The position numbers and the translations under genes were made by a program. The notes under the pieces were generated by a model. The model was not told the DNA's origin. It worked only from the letters and a program-made list of their open reading frames with translations, and ran no database searches. 64,000 nucleotides of DNA from LMUY01 sp965199555 (GTDB taxonomy: Bacteria > Pseudomonadota > Alphaproteobacteria > Acetobacterales > Acetobacteraceae): assembly GCA_965199555.1 (NCBI GenBank), contig CBDASJ010000013.1:164254-228253 (forward strand). Direction: 5' to 3'. Positions 34,869-42,807 of this stretch are shown here, in pieces; position 1 is the stretch's first letter, and each line of letters begins with the position of its first letter.

Positions 34869-36005
34869 CTACTGGATCAGCGTCCAGGCGCCGTTCTTGA
34901 TCTGCACCATCACGCGGGCGCGGGCATCCATGCCGGTGTGGTCGGTGGGCGACATGTCGTACACGCCGTGGGTCCCCACCAACTCGTGCACCTGCTCGAT
35001 CCCGTTCTTCAGCCCTTCGCGGAACGCGGCCGTGCCGGGCTGGCCGGCCTTCAACGCCGCAGGGATGGCGGCCGCGATCAGCATCCCGGCGTCGTAGGTG
35101 TATCCTGCGAAGGCGTTGCGGCTTTGCGGACCGAACTTGGCGATGTAGCGGGTCATGAAATCGGTGGCGACACGCTTGACCGGGTTGCTGTCCGGCAGTT
35201 GGTCGTAGACCACCAGCGGCCCGGTCGGCGCGATGCAGCCTTCCACGGCGGCGCCGCCGAGTTGGATGTAGGCCGGGCTGACCACGCCGTGGTTGTTGTA
35301 GATCTGGCCTTTGAACCCGCGCTGGCTGAGGGCGATGTTCGGCAGCCCGCCCGGCGCGGCGGACCCGCCCAGCACCATGGCGTCCGGATGGTGCGACATC
35401 GCCCTCAACACCTGCGGCTGGACCGAGGTGTCGGTGCGGGCGTAGCGCTCGTCGTCCAGCACCTTGATGTCGGTGCCCGCCGTATCCGCGTGCAAGGCGT
35501 CCAGCACGAAATCGCCCCACGCGTCGCTGAAGCCGATATAGCCGGTGCTTGTCACCCCATGCGCCTTCATGTGGTCGACGATGCCCGCCACCATCAGCTT
35601 GAGCGGCTGGGCGTTGTCGAAGGCGTAGGGGAATTGCTTGGTGTCCACCACGTAGGGTGACATGCCGATCATCGGCACGTGCGCCTCGTTGGCGACCGGC
35701 AGCACGGCCAGCAGCGGGGCGGAGGTCGCCGGGCCGATAAAGGCGTCGACATGGTCCTCCGTGATCAGCTTGCGCGCGATGGTGGCGGCGGCGGTCGGGT
35801 CCGCCCCGTCGTCGCGGATCAGGTAGGTGATTTTCTGCCCGTCAACCTCTGTCGGCAGCAGGTCGAACGCGTTCTTGTAGCCGACGCCCTGCGCCGCGGT
35901 CGGCCCGGTGATGCTGATGATCGCCCCGACCTTGATCTCCGCCCGCGCCGGCGCGGCCAACGGCAGGAAGCAGGCAGCCGCCAGCAGGATGGTCGAACGG
36001 CGCAT
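34869..36005 (-). CDS. LIV-type periplasmic substrate-binding protein
   Basis: A 378-residue binding protein of the Peripla_BP_6 type with a signal peptide (MRRSTILLAAACFLPLAAPA, cleavage after ARA). Typical segments are IKVGAIISITGPTAAQGVGY, DDGADPTAAATIARKLI, VDAFIGPATSAPLLAV and NAFAGYTYDAGMLIAAAI. It captures the ligand for LivH, LivM-LivG and LivF encoded just downstream. Ligands of this class range from branched-chain amino acids to amides and aromatic acids. Its place in a catabolic operon suggests a non-standard ligand, as inference. Confidence 0.9.
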   Translation of the reverse strand: MRRSTILLAAACFLPLAAPARAEIKVGAIISITGPTAAQGVGYKNAFDLLPTEVDGQKITYLIRDDGADPTAAATIARKLITEDHVDAFIGPATSAPLLAVLPVANEAHVPMIGMSPYVVDTKQFPYAFDNAQPLKLMVAGIVDHMKAHGVTSTGYIGFSDAWGDFVLDALHADTAGTDIKVLDDERYARTDTSVQPQVLRAMSHHPDAMVLGGSAAPGGLPNIALSQRGFKGQIYNNHGVVSPAYIQLGGAAVEGCIAPTGPLVVYDQLPDSNPVKRVATDFMTRYIAKFGPQSRNAFAGYTYDAGMLIAAAIPAALKAGQPGTAAFREGLKNGIEQVHELVGTHGVYDMSPTDHTGMDARARVMVQIKNGAWTLIQ

Positions 36006-36092
36006 GGCAGGGAGTCTCCTGGAGGAACGCTGTGATCAGCCTGGAAAGAAGATCGTTCGGATGTCAAGGATGCAAAGGTGCCGCCTGCTGCG

Positions 36093-37367
36093 CTACTCCG
36101 CCGGCGCGGCCGCGAACCGCGCGCGCATGCCGGGCACCAGCAGGGTAGCGACAGCGGCCACGGCGGCACAGGCGGCGAACACGTAGAAGCTCCATTCCGG
36201 GCCGGCGCCCATCTGCTGCACGGCGCCCACCAGCAAGGGACCGCACACGGCACCCAGCCGCGCCGCGCTCATCGCCCAGCCCGTCGCCGTGGACCGGATC
36301 GCTGCCGGGTAGTAGGCGGCCAGGTAGCCGGTGAGGATGAGCGAGGTCGACACCGTGCCGTAGCCGGCGATCGCCACCAGCACGTAGGTCAAAACCATCG
36401 ACCCCTTGAACGCCAGCGCCGCGATGGCGACGCCGCCCAGCGCGAAGGAGGCGGCGACCACGCCCTTGACGCCGCGGCGGTCGGCCGCTTCGCCCATCAC
36501 CACGCCGCCTATGGCGGAAGACAGGGCGAACACCGCCAGGAACAGCAGCGCCGGACCCAGCTCGTAGCCCGCACGACGCATGATCTGCGGCAGCCAGGTG
36601 CCGAGTCCGTAAACCAGCAGCAGCCCCATGAACATGGCCACCCAGAAGCACAACGTGGCCGCCCAGCGCTCTGCCGTCCACAGCGCGGCAAGCGAGCTCA
36701 GCCAGCCGGGCCTGGCTTCCGCCACACGGCGCGCCGGCACGGTGCGGCCGAGCCGAGCCGCCAACGCGGCCGCCCGCCCGTCCTGCCCGGATGCCACCAG
36801 GTACTCGAGCGATTCCGGCAACCACGCAAGCACCGCCGGCACCAGCAGCAGCGGCACCACGCCGACGATCACCACGGCGCGCCAGCCCAGTTGCGCCAGC
36901 ACCGCGTTGGCCACCAGCGCCGCCACCAGGATGCCCAGCGTGTAGCCCGAGTACATCAGCCCGTAATTTGCGCTTCGCCGCCCGGCGCTGGAGTATTCCA
37001 CCGTCAAGGCCGCCGCCACCGGGATGATGCCGCCCAGCCCGATGCCGCCCCCGAAGCGGAACAGCGCGAAGAACCCCGGCGACGGCGACCAGGCCAGCGC
37101 CGCCATGGACAGCGAGAACACCACCAGGGAGGCCACGAACAAGCGCTTGCGGCCATACAGGTCGGACAGCGTGCCGATGGCGATGCCACCCACGAACATC
37201 CCGGCGATCGCCCAGGAGCCGAGCGCACCCAGTTCCAGCGGCGACAAGTGCCAGTTCGGGTCGGTGGCCAGCGCCGGCAGGATCGCGCCCATCACGCCGA
37301 TGTCGTAGCCCTCGGACAGGATGCCGGCCCAGCAAAGCAGGATGACGATCGGGATCGTGCGGTTCAT
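36093..37367 (-). CDS. MFS transporter, AAHS-like (aromatic acid:H+ symporter type)
   Basis: A 424-residue, twelve-helix secondary transporter. The first helix contains the AAHS-type acidic motif GILSEGYDIGVMGAILP, followed by GTLSDLYGRKRLFVASL in loop 2-3 and GEAADRRGVKGVV in loop 8-9. Carriers of this group import aromatic or other organic acids with protons. The ATG overlaps the ridA stop by four bases, tying uptake to the catabolic enzymes. With the ABC importer that follows, the operon holds two uptake systems. Confidence 0.88.
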   Translation of the reverse strand: MNRTIPIVILLCWAGILSEGYDIGVMGAILPALATDPNWHLSPLELGALGSWAIAGMFVGGIAIGTLSDLYGRKRLFVASLVVFSLSMAALAWSPSPGFFALFRFGGGIGLGGIIPVAAALTVEYSSAGRRSANYGLMYSGYTLGILVAALVANAVLAQLGWRAVVIVGVVPLLLVPAVLAWLPESLEYLVASGQDGRAAALAARLGRTVPARRVAEARPGWLSSLAALWTAERWAATLCFWVAMFMGLLLVYGLGTWLPQIMRRAGYELGPALLFLAVFALSSAIGGVVMGEAADRRGVKGVVAASFALGGVAIAALAFKGSMVLTYVLVAIAGYGTVSTSLILTGYLAAYYPAAIRSTATGWAMSAARLGAVCGPLLVGAVQQMGAGPEWSFYVFAACAAVAAVATLLVPGMRARFAAAPAE

Positions 37368-37765
37368 GCCCCGTCCCCCAGCACGGCGGTGGCCTCGATC
37401 TCCACCAGCGCCTGCGCTTCCACCAGGCGGCTGACGCCGATCACGGACATGGCGGGAAAATGCTTGCCCATGACGGCGCGATACGCCTGGCCGATGGCCG
37501 ATAGCTCGGCATTGTAGGCGTCGACGTCGCACACGAACCAGGTCAGCCGCACGATGTCGGTGGGGGCGCCACCCGCCGCCGCCAGCACCGCGGCGATGTT
37601 CTGCAATGCCTGGCCCACCTGCGCCGCCAGGCCCTCGGCGAAGCGGCCCTCGGCGTCCCAGCCGATCTGCCCGCCCACGAACACCGTCTCGCCGCGTGCC
37701 GCCACGCCGTTGGCGTAGCCGCGGGGCGCCGGCCAATCCGGCGGTTGCAGGAAGCGCAGCGTCAT
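37364..37765 (-). CDS. RidA family protein
   Basis: A 133-residue member of the RidA/YjgF/UK114 family, trimeric proteins that hydrolyse reactive enamine/imine intermediates; some members (RutC-like) act in specific degradation routes. Segments seen are YANGVAARGETVFVGGQIGW, QVGQALQNIAAVLAAAGGAP, DIVRLTWFVCD and LVEIEATAVL. The imine-binding Arg of RidA proper normally precedes the motif IEA; here VSRLVEAQALVEIEA reads differently, pointing to a catabolic subgroup. Overlaps both neighbours by ATGA junctions. Confidence 0.88.
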   Translation of the reverse strand: MTLRFLQPPDWPAPRGYANGVAARGETVFVGGQIGWDAEGRFAEGLAAQVGQALQNIAAVLAAAGGAPTDIVRLTWFVCDVDAYNAELSAIGQAYRAVMGKHFPAMSVIGVSRLVEAQALVEIEATAVLGDGA

Positions 37766-38913
37766 GCCGCGAGCACCTGGCGGGCGATGATCATCTTCTG
37801 CACCTCCGTGGCGCCCTCGTAGATGCGCAAGGCGCGAACGTCGCGATACAACGATTCAACGACGCTGCCGCGCCGCACGCCGAGGCCGCCGAACACCTGC
37901 ACGGCGGCGTCGATCACCCGCTGCGCCGCTTCCGTGGCGAACATCTTGGCCATCGCCGCTTCCCGCGTGATGCGGGCGCCGGTCGTGTCCCGCGCCCAGG
38001 CGGCGCGATACACCAGCAGCGCCGCCGCATCGATCTCCGTCGCCATGTCGCCCAGCTTGGATTGCGTCACCGGCAAATCCGCCAGCGTGCCCTCACCGAA
38101 CTTGCGGGTGCGGGCACGGTTCACCGCCTCGTCCATGGCGCGCCGGGCCATGCCGAGCGCCGCCGCGCCCACGGTGGGGCGGAAGATGTCCAGGGTCGCC
38201 ATGGCCACCTTGAACCCGTCCCCGGCGCGGCCGAGCAGCGCGTCCGCGCCCACCGTGCAGCCGTCGAAGCGCAGCGTGGCGAGCGGATGCGGCGCCATGA
38301 CGTCGATGCGCTCGGCGATCACCAGCCCCGGCGCGTCGGCCGGCACGATAAAGGCGGAGATGCCGCGCGTGCCCGGCGCTTCCCCGCTGCGGGCGAACAC
38401 CACGTAATGGGCGGCGATGCCGCCATTGCTGATCCACGTCTTGGTGCCGTCCAGCCGCCAACCGCCGCCCGGCACCGCCGTGGCCGTGGTTGCCATCGCC
38501 GCCACGTCGGACCCGGCATCCGGCTCGGTCAAGGCAAAGGCGGCCAGCGCCTCCCCACGGCGCACCGGCGGCAGGAAGCGCTGCTTCTGCGCGTCCGTGC
38601 CGAACAGCGTGATGGACCCGGTGCCCAGCCCCTGCATGGCGTACACGAAATCCGCCAACGCGTCGTGGCGGGCCAGGCTTTCCCGCATCAGGCACAGCGA
38701 GCGGACTTCCAGCCTGCCATCCTCCGGCACGCAATGGCGGAATAAATCGGCCGCCCCCATGCGCCGCGCCAGGTCGCGGCAGGCGGCGTCCACGTCGGCG
38801 TCATTGGCGTGCGGGTGGGCCAGTTCGGGCGTGGCCCAGGCCTCGACCTCCTCCGCCAGGGCGCGCTGCGCGTCGGACAGGAACGGCCATTGCAGGAAGC
38901 TGCGGTCAGTCAC
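37762..38913 (-). CDS. acyl-CoA dehydrogenase family protein
   Basis: A 383-residue FAD-dependent acyl-CoA dehydrogenase. The N-terminal helices are followed by AFALTEPDAGSDVAAMATTA with the FAD-binding WRLDGTKTWISNGGIA segment, and the C-terminal domain carries RIYEGATEVQKMIIARQVL, where the catalytic Glu of short-chain and isovaleryl-type enzymes is usually in YEG. The start is a GTG (38911-38913) eight bases inside the hydratase gene. It would oxidise a CoA thioester of the unknown substrate before hydration by the neighbouring hydratase. Confidence 0.9.
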   Translation of the reverse strand: MTDRSFLQWPFLSDAQRALAEEVEAWATPELAHPHANDADVDAACRDLARRMGAADLFRHCVPEDGRLEVRSLCLMRESLARHDALADFVYAMQGLGTGSITLFGTDAQKQRFLPPVRRGEALAAFALTEPDAGSDVAAMATTATAVPGGGWRLDGTKTWISNGGIAAHYVVFARSGEAPGTRGISAFIVPADAPGLVIAERIDVMAPHPLATLRFDGCTVGADALLGRAGDGFKVAMATLDIFRPTVGAAALGMARRAMDEAVNRARTRKFGEGTLADLPVTQSKLGDMATEIDAAALLVYRAAWARDTTGARITREAAMAKMFATEAAQRVIDAAVQVFGGLGVRRGSVVESLYRDVRALRIYEGATEVQKMIIARQVLAA

Positions 38914-39700
38914 CCTTGAACTCCGGCTGGCGCTTGTTGGCGAAAGCCTCGAAGGCGCGGGTGAAATCCTGCGTCGCCATGCAGATGGCTTGCGCCTGCG
39001 CTTCCGCCTCGATGGCGGTATCGATGTCCATGGACCATTCCCGGTGCAGCATGGTCTTGGTGATGCCATGCGCGAAGTTTGGCCCGGCGGCGAGCTTGGC
39101 CGCCACCGCCTGCGCCTCCGCCAGCACGGTGCCGGGCGCGTGCAGCGCGTTGAAGAAGCCCCAGGCCGCGCCCTCCTCCCCGGTCATGGCGCGGCCGGTG
39201 AACAGCAGCTCACTGGCGCGACCCTGGCCGATCAGCCGGGGCAGGATGGCGCAGGCGCCCATGTCGCAGCCCGCCAACCCCACGCGGGTGAACAGGAAGG
39301 CGGTGCGGCTGGCGGCGGTGCCATAGCGCAGGTCCGACGCCATCGCCAGGATGGCGCCGGCGCCGGCGCACACCCCTTCCACCGCGGCGACGATCGGCTG
39401 CGGGCAGGCGCGCATCGCCTTCACCAGGTCGCCCGTCATGCGGGTGAAGGCCAGCAGTTCCGGCATGCGCATGGTGGTCAGCGGCTGGATGATCTCGAAC
39501 ACGTCGCCGCCGGAGCAGAAATTGCCGCCGGCACCGGTCAGCACCACGGCCTTGACCGACTGGTCGTACACCAGGGCGCGGAACGTGTCGCGCAGCTCGG
39601 CATAGCTGTCGAAGGTGAGCGGGTTCTTCCGCTCCGGCCGGTTCAGCGTGACCGTGGCGACGCCGCGGTCCAACTGCCACATGAAATGCTTCGGGGTCAC
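38906..39700 (-). CDS. enoyl-CoA hydratase/isomerase family protein
   Basis: A 264-residue crotonase-fold protein. VATVTLNRPERKNPLTFDSY starts the fold. The oxyanion-hole segments are LTGAGGNFCSGGDVFEI and VCAGAGAILAMASD, and the later segment reads AGCDMGACAILPRLIG. The first catalytic Glu of classical hydratase is not in its usual GTIPGAGG context, so hydratase, isomerase or hydrolase activity are all possible. GTG start at 39700 overlaps the SDR stop by four bases. Confidence 0.88.
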   Translation of the reverse strand: MTPKHFMWQLDRGVATVTLNRPERKNPLTFDSYAELRDTFRALVYDQSVKAVVLTGAGGNFCSGGDVFEIIQPLTTMRMPELLAFTRMTGDLVKAMRACPQPIVAAVEGVCAGAGAILAMASDLRYGTAASRTAFLFTRVGLAGCDMGACAILPRLIGQGRASELLFTGRAMTGEEGAAWGFFNALHAPGTVLAEAQAVAAKLAAGPNFAHGITKTMLHREWSMDIDTAIEAEAQAQAICMATQDFTRAFEAFANKRQPEFKGD

Positions 39701-40425
39701 ATCACTTCTCCACCTGCCACGACCAGCGATTGGCCGGTCAGCGACGCCGCGTCGTCGCGGCACAAAAAGGCGACGGACGCCGCCACCTCCTCCGGCTGCA
39801 CCAGGCGGTTCTGCGGGTTGCTGCGGGCCAACGCGGCAATCGCGGCCTCCGCCGTTTGCCCGGTCTTGGCGACGATGGTGTCCACGGCGCGGCCGACCAG
39901 CGCGGTGTCGGTGAAGCCGGGGCATACCGCGTTGACCGTCACCCCAGTGCGGGCGGTTTCCACCGCCAGCGCCCGGGTCAGCCCCAGCAAGCCGTGCTTG
40001 GCCGCACAATACGCGGCGGTGTAGGCGTAGCCTTTCAGGCTGGCGGTGCTGGCCACGGATACGATGCGGCCCCAGCCCTGCGCCACCATGCCGGGCAAGA
40101 CGGCCTGGATGGCCACGAAGCAACTGGTGAGGTTCACCGCCAGCATCGCGTCCCACTCCGCCCGGCCGTGGCGGCCGAACGTTGCGGAGAATGCGGCGCC
40201 GGCATTGTTCACCAGGATGTCGAACGGGCCCAGCCGCTCGATCGCCGCGCGCAATGCCGCCTCGTCGGTGACGTCGGCCACCGCGTGGTCGAACCCGGTT
40301 GCGGCCAGCGCCGCCGCGTCGCGGCCCAGCACGCAAACCGTGGCGCCGTCGGCCGCGAGCCGGTCGGCAATGGCGCGGCCGATCCCCTTGGCCCCGCCGG
40401 TCACCAGCGCCCTGCGCCCCTGCAT
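39697..40425 (-). CDS. short-chain dehydrogenase/reductase (SDR)
   Basis: A 242-residue classical SDR. The cofactor motif is TGGAKGIGRAI at residues about 9-19, followed by ILVNNAGAAF, catalytic Ser in VASTAS, and the YCAAK Tyr-Lys pair near residues 150-155, then NAVCPGFTDT. Best matched to 3-hydroxyacyl or 3-hydroxybutyrate-type dehydrogenases, fitting after the hydratase. I use the ATG at 40425 because a GGGGGGCGA stretch precedes it. It is the first gene of the minus-strand operon that runs to 31309. Confidence 0.9.
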   Translation of the reverse strand: MQGRRALVTGGAKGIGRAIADRLAADGATVCVLGRDAAALAATGFDHAVADVTDEAALRAAIERLGPFDILVNNAGAAFSATFGRHGRAEWDAMLAVNLTSCFVAIQAVLPGMVAQGWGRIVSVASTASLKGYAYTAAYCAAKHGLLGLTRALAVETARTGVTVNAVCPGFTDTALVGRAVDTIVAKTGQTAEAAIAALARSNPQNRLVQPEEVAASVAFLCRDDAASLTGQSLVVAGGEVM

Positions 40426-40447
40426 TGCTCGCCCCCCAACGGCCTGC

Positions 40448-40493
40448 AATCTGCCGGCCGGTCTTTGACGCGTCAATCGTTTAAACCTAAACT
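40448..40493. promoter_or_regulatory. divergent promoter with shared palindromic -35 box
   Basis: TTGACGCGTCAA (40465-40476) is a perfect palindrome, so each strand carries TTGACG. On the plus strand TTGACG (40465-40470) is followed after 17 bases by TAAACT (40488-40493). On the minus strand TTGACG (40476-40471) is followed after 17 bases by CAGATT (40453-40448), a weaker -10. A second palindrome, GTTTAAAC (40479-40486), lies in the plus-strand spacer. This would drive the monooxygenase gene and the nine-gene operon from one control point. Confidence 0.55.
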
Positions 40494-40517
40494 ATCTCCG
40501 GTGGAGGAGACAGCCCG

Positions 40518-41606
40518 ATGACCCACCCGATGCACGGTCCGAACCGGTTCAAGCTCGGGCTGTTCTCCACCAACGCGGATGGCGGCCTGGCACTGACCCG
40601 GGTGCCGGAGCGTTGGCCCGCCACCTGGGACGGCATCGCGGCCAGCGCGCAGATGGCGGATCGCGCCGGGCTGGAGTTCATCCTGCCGATCGCCCGCTGG
40701 AAGGGGTTCGGCGGGGAACTGAATAGCCGCGAAACCAGCATGGAAACGCTGACCTTCGCCGCGGCCTTGGCCGGCATCACCGAACGGATCGCCGTCTTCT
40801 CCACCGTGCACGTGCCCATGGTGCACCCGGTGTTCGCGGCCAAGGCGCTGGCGACCATCGACCAGGCCAGCCACGGCCGCGCCGGGCTGAACATCGTGTG
40901 CGGCTGGAACCCGGAAGAATTCGCCTTGTTCGGCCTACCGATGATCGAGGACCGCTACGCCCAAGGCCTGGAATGGGCGGAGGTGATCGAGCGCCTGTAC
41001 ACGGAGCCCGCGCCGTTCGACTACCACGGCCAGTTCTATGACCTGAAGGCGGTGTCCGGAAAGCCGCTGCCGGTGCAGCGCCCCCGCCCGGTGACGCTGA
41101 ACGCCGCGTTTTCCCCGCCGGGCCGCGCCTTTGCGGCCAAGGCTGCGGATTTCCTGCTGACCGGGTTCTCCGACATCGAGGCCGGGCGGCCGCACGTGCT
41201 GGACATGCAGGCGCGCGGGGAAGCGGCGAATCGGACGCTCGGCGTGGTCGCGACCTGCCACCTGGTGTGCCGGCCGAGCCAGGCGGAGGCGGAGGATTAC
41301 TACGAGCACTACGCCGTCACCATGGCGGATACGGCCAGCGTCGACATCTACACCGCAGCCAAGGCGGCCAACTCCAACTCCCACGACCCGGCGGCATATC
41401 AGCTGCACCGCAAGCGCTTCGCCGCCGGCGCCGGAACCTACCCGCTGGTCGGCACGCCCCGGCACATCGCCGACGAGATGATCCGGATCAGCGAGGCCGG
41501 GTTCGCCGGGACCACCTTGTCTTTCGTGAACTTCACGGATGAACTGCCGTTTTTCCTTGCCGAGGTGCTGCCGCTGTTGGTCAAGGCGGGATTGCGGGTG
41601 GACTAA
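40518..41606 (+). CDS. LLM-class flavin-dependent monooxygenase (RutA/SsuD-like)
   Basis: A 362-residue bacterial luciferase-like TIM barrel. Family segments are FKLGLFSTNADGGLALTRVP, FILPIARWKGFGGEL, AVFSTVHVPMVHPVFAAKAL, and RAGLNIVCGWNPEEFALFG, closest in pattern to the RutA and sulfonate/sulfone monooxygenase branch. It uses reduced flavin and oxygen to attack a small substrate; a separate flavin reductase would be needed and none is seen here. An excellent GGAGGAGA site precedes the ATG. It is divergent from the catabolic operon and shares its promoter region. Confidence 0.9.
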   Translation: MTHPMHGPNRFKLGLFSTNADGGLALTRVPERWPATWDGIAASAQMADRAGLEFILPIARWKGFGGELNSRETSMETLTFAAALAGITERIAVFSTVHVPMVHPVFAAKALATIDQASHGRAGLNIVCGWNPEEFALFGLPMIEDRYAQGLEWAEVIERLYTEPAPFDYHGQFYDLKAVSGKPLPVQRPRPVTLNAAFSPPGRAFAAKAADFLLTGFSDIEAGRPHVLDMQARGEAANRTLGVVATCHLVCRPSQAEAEDYYEHYAVTMADTASVDIYTAAKAANSNSHDPAAYQLHRKRFAAGAGTYPLVGTPRHIADEMIRISEAGFAGTTLSFVNFTDELPFFLAEVLPLLVKAGLRVD

Positions 41607-41609
41607 AAA

Positions 41610-41735
41610 CCCTCTCCCGCTGGCGGGAAAGGGCAGGGTGAGGGTGGCCACTTGACGACGACCGCGTTCGTTTCGCCTGTGTTCACTTGGGGGGCGCCAC
41701 CCTCACCCCGACCCTCTCCCGCCAGCGGGAGAGGG
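41610..41735. repeat. REP-like paired inverted repeat, copy 4
   Basis: Left unit 41610-41649 and inverted right unit 41696-41735, separated by 46 bases. It lies between the convergent ends of the monooxygenase gene (stop at 41606) and the polyamine-type ATPase gene (stop at 41748), a position where it could act as a two-way terminator. Same sequence family as the other copies. Confidence 0.88.
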
Positions 41736-41747
41736 AGTCCTACCGCG

Positions 41748-42803
41748 TTACTCCGGCAGCAGGATGCAGGCGTCGGGGGGCCAGGACACGCACACCGCCT
41801 CCCCTCGCGGCAGCGCCAAGGCCGACCCGTCGCCCAAGGGCTGGCTGACCAGCAGCGCCGTGGCGCCGACGCTGACGCGGTGGTCGACGACGATGCCGCG
41901 ATACGCGCTTTCCGTCACCTGCCCGGCCACGCTGTTCGGGCCGGACGCCGCGCCGCGCGACAAACGCAGCCGCTCCGGGCGCAGCGCCACGTGCAGGTCG
42001 CCGGTGAACCCGGCCGTGTCCGCTTGCGCCAGCACGCCCAGGCTCGGCAGGTCCAGCACGCCGGGCTCGCGCACCCGGGCGGCGAGAATGTTGGCCGCGC
42101 CCATGAACGCGGCGACGCTGCGGCTGGCCGGCCGCTCGTAGATCTCCGTCGGCGTGCCCACCTGCGCCAGCCGTCCCTGCTCCAGCAACCCAATGCGGGT
42201 GGCCACCGACAGCGCCTCCTCCTGGTCGTGCGTCACCAGCACGAAGGTCGTGCCGAGCTGGCGCTGCACCCGCACCAGCTCCGTCCGCGTCGCTTCCCGC
42301 AGGCCGCGGTCCAGGGCGGACAGCGGCTCGTCCAGCAGCAGCAATTCCGGCTGCGGCGCCAGGCTGCGCGCCAGTGCCACGCGTTGGCGTTGCCCGCCGG
42401 ACAGCGCGTCCGGCCGGCGATCCGCGAACGCTTCCATCCGCAGCAGCGCCAACAGTTCCGCAACGCGCCGCGCCGTGTCCGTGCGATTCATGCCCTGGCG
42501 GCGCAGGCCGAACCCGACGTTGGCGGCGACGCTCATGTGCGGGAACAGCGCGTAGGACTGGAACATCGTGTTGACCGGGCGCCGGTGCGGCGGCAGCGCG
42601 GTGATGTCCCGCCCGCCCAGGGTGATGCGCCCCGCGGCCGGCGCGATGAACCCGGCCAGCGTGCGCAGCAGCGTGGTCTTGCCGGAGCCGGAGCCGCCCA
42701 GCAGCACGAACAGCTCGCCCTTGCCGATGCCGAGGTCCAACCCTTCCAGCGCCGTTGCGCCGCCGTAGCGGACCGTCAGCCCGGCGACGTCGAGGTGGCT
42801 CAC
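41748..42803 (-). CDS. ABC transporter ATP-binding protein, PotA/PotG-like
   Basis: A 351-residue ATPase of the spermidine/putrescine-iron type. Walker A LLGGSGSGKTTLLRTLAG, signature LSGGQRQRVALARSL, Walker B LLLLDEPLSALDRGLR and the switch His in LVTHDQEEAL are all complete. A C-terminal TOBE-type beta domain (LHVALRPERLRLSRGAA) follows. The GTG start lies four bases after the potF-like stop. No permease gene follows; the unit ends in a REP-like repeat. Confidence 0.9.
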   Translation of the reverse strand: MSHLDVAGLTVRYGGATALEGLDLGIGKGELFVLLGGSGSGKTTLLRTLAGFIAPAAGRITLGGRDITALPPHRRPVNTMFQSYALFPHMSVAANVGFGLRRQGMNRTDTARRVAELLALLRMEAFADRRPDALSGGQRQRVALARSLAPQPELLLLDEPLSALDRGLREATRTELVRVQRQLGTTFVLVTHDQEEALSVATRIGLLEQGRLAQVGTPTEIYERPASRSVAAFMGAANILAARVREPGVLDLPSLGVLAQADTAGFTGDLHVALRPERLRLSRGAASGPNSVAGQVTESAYRGIVVDHRVSVGATALLVSQPLGDGSALALPRGEAVCVSWPPDACILLPE

Positions 42804-42807
42804 ACCC

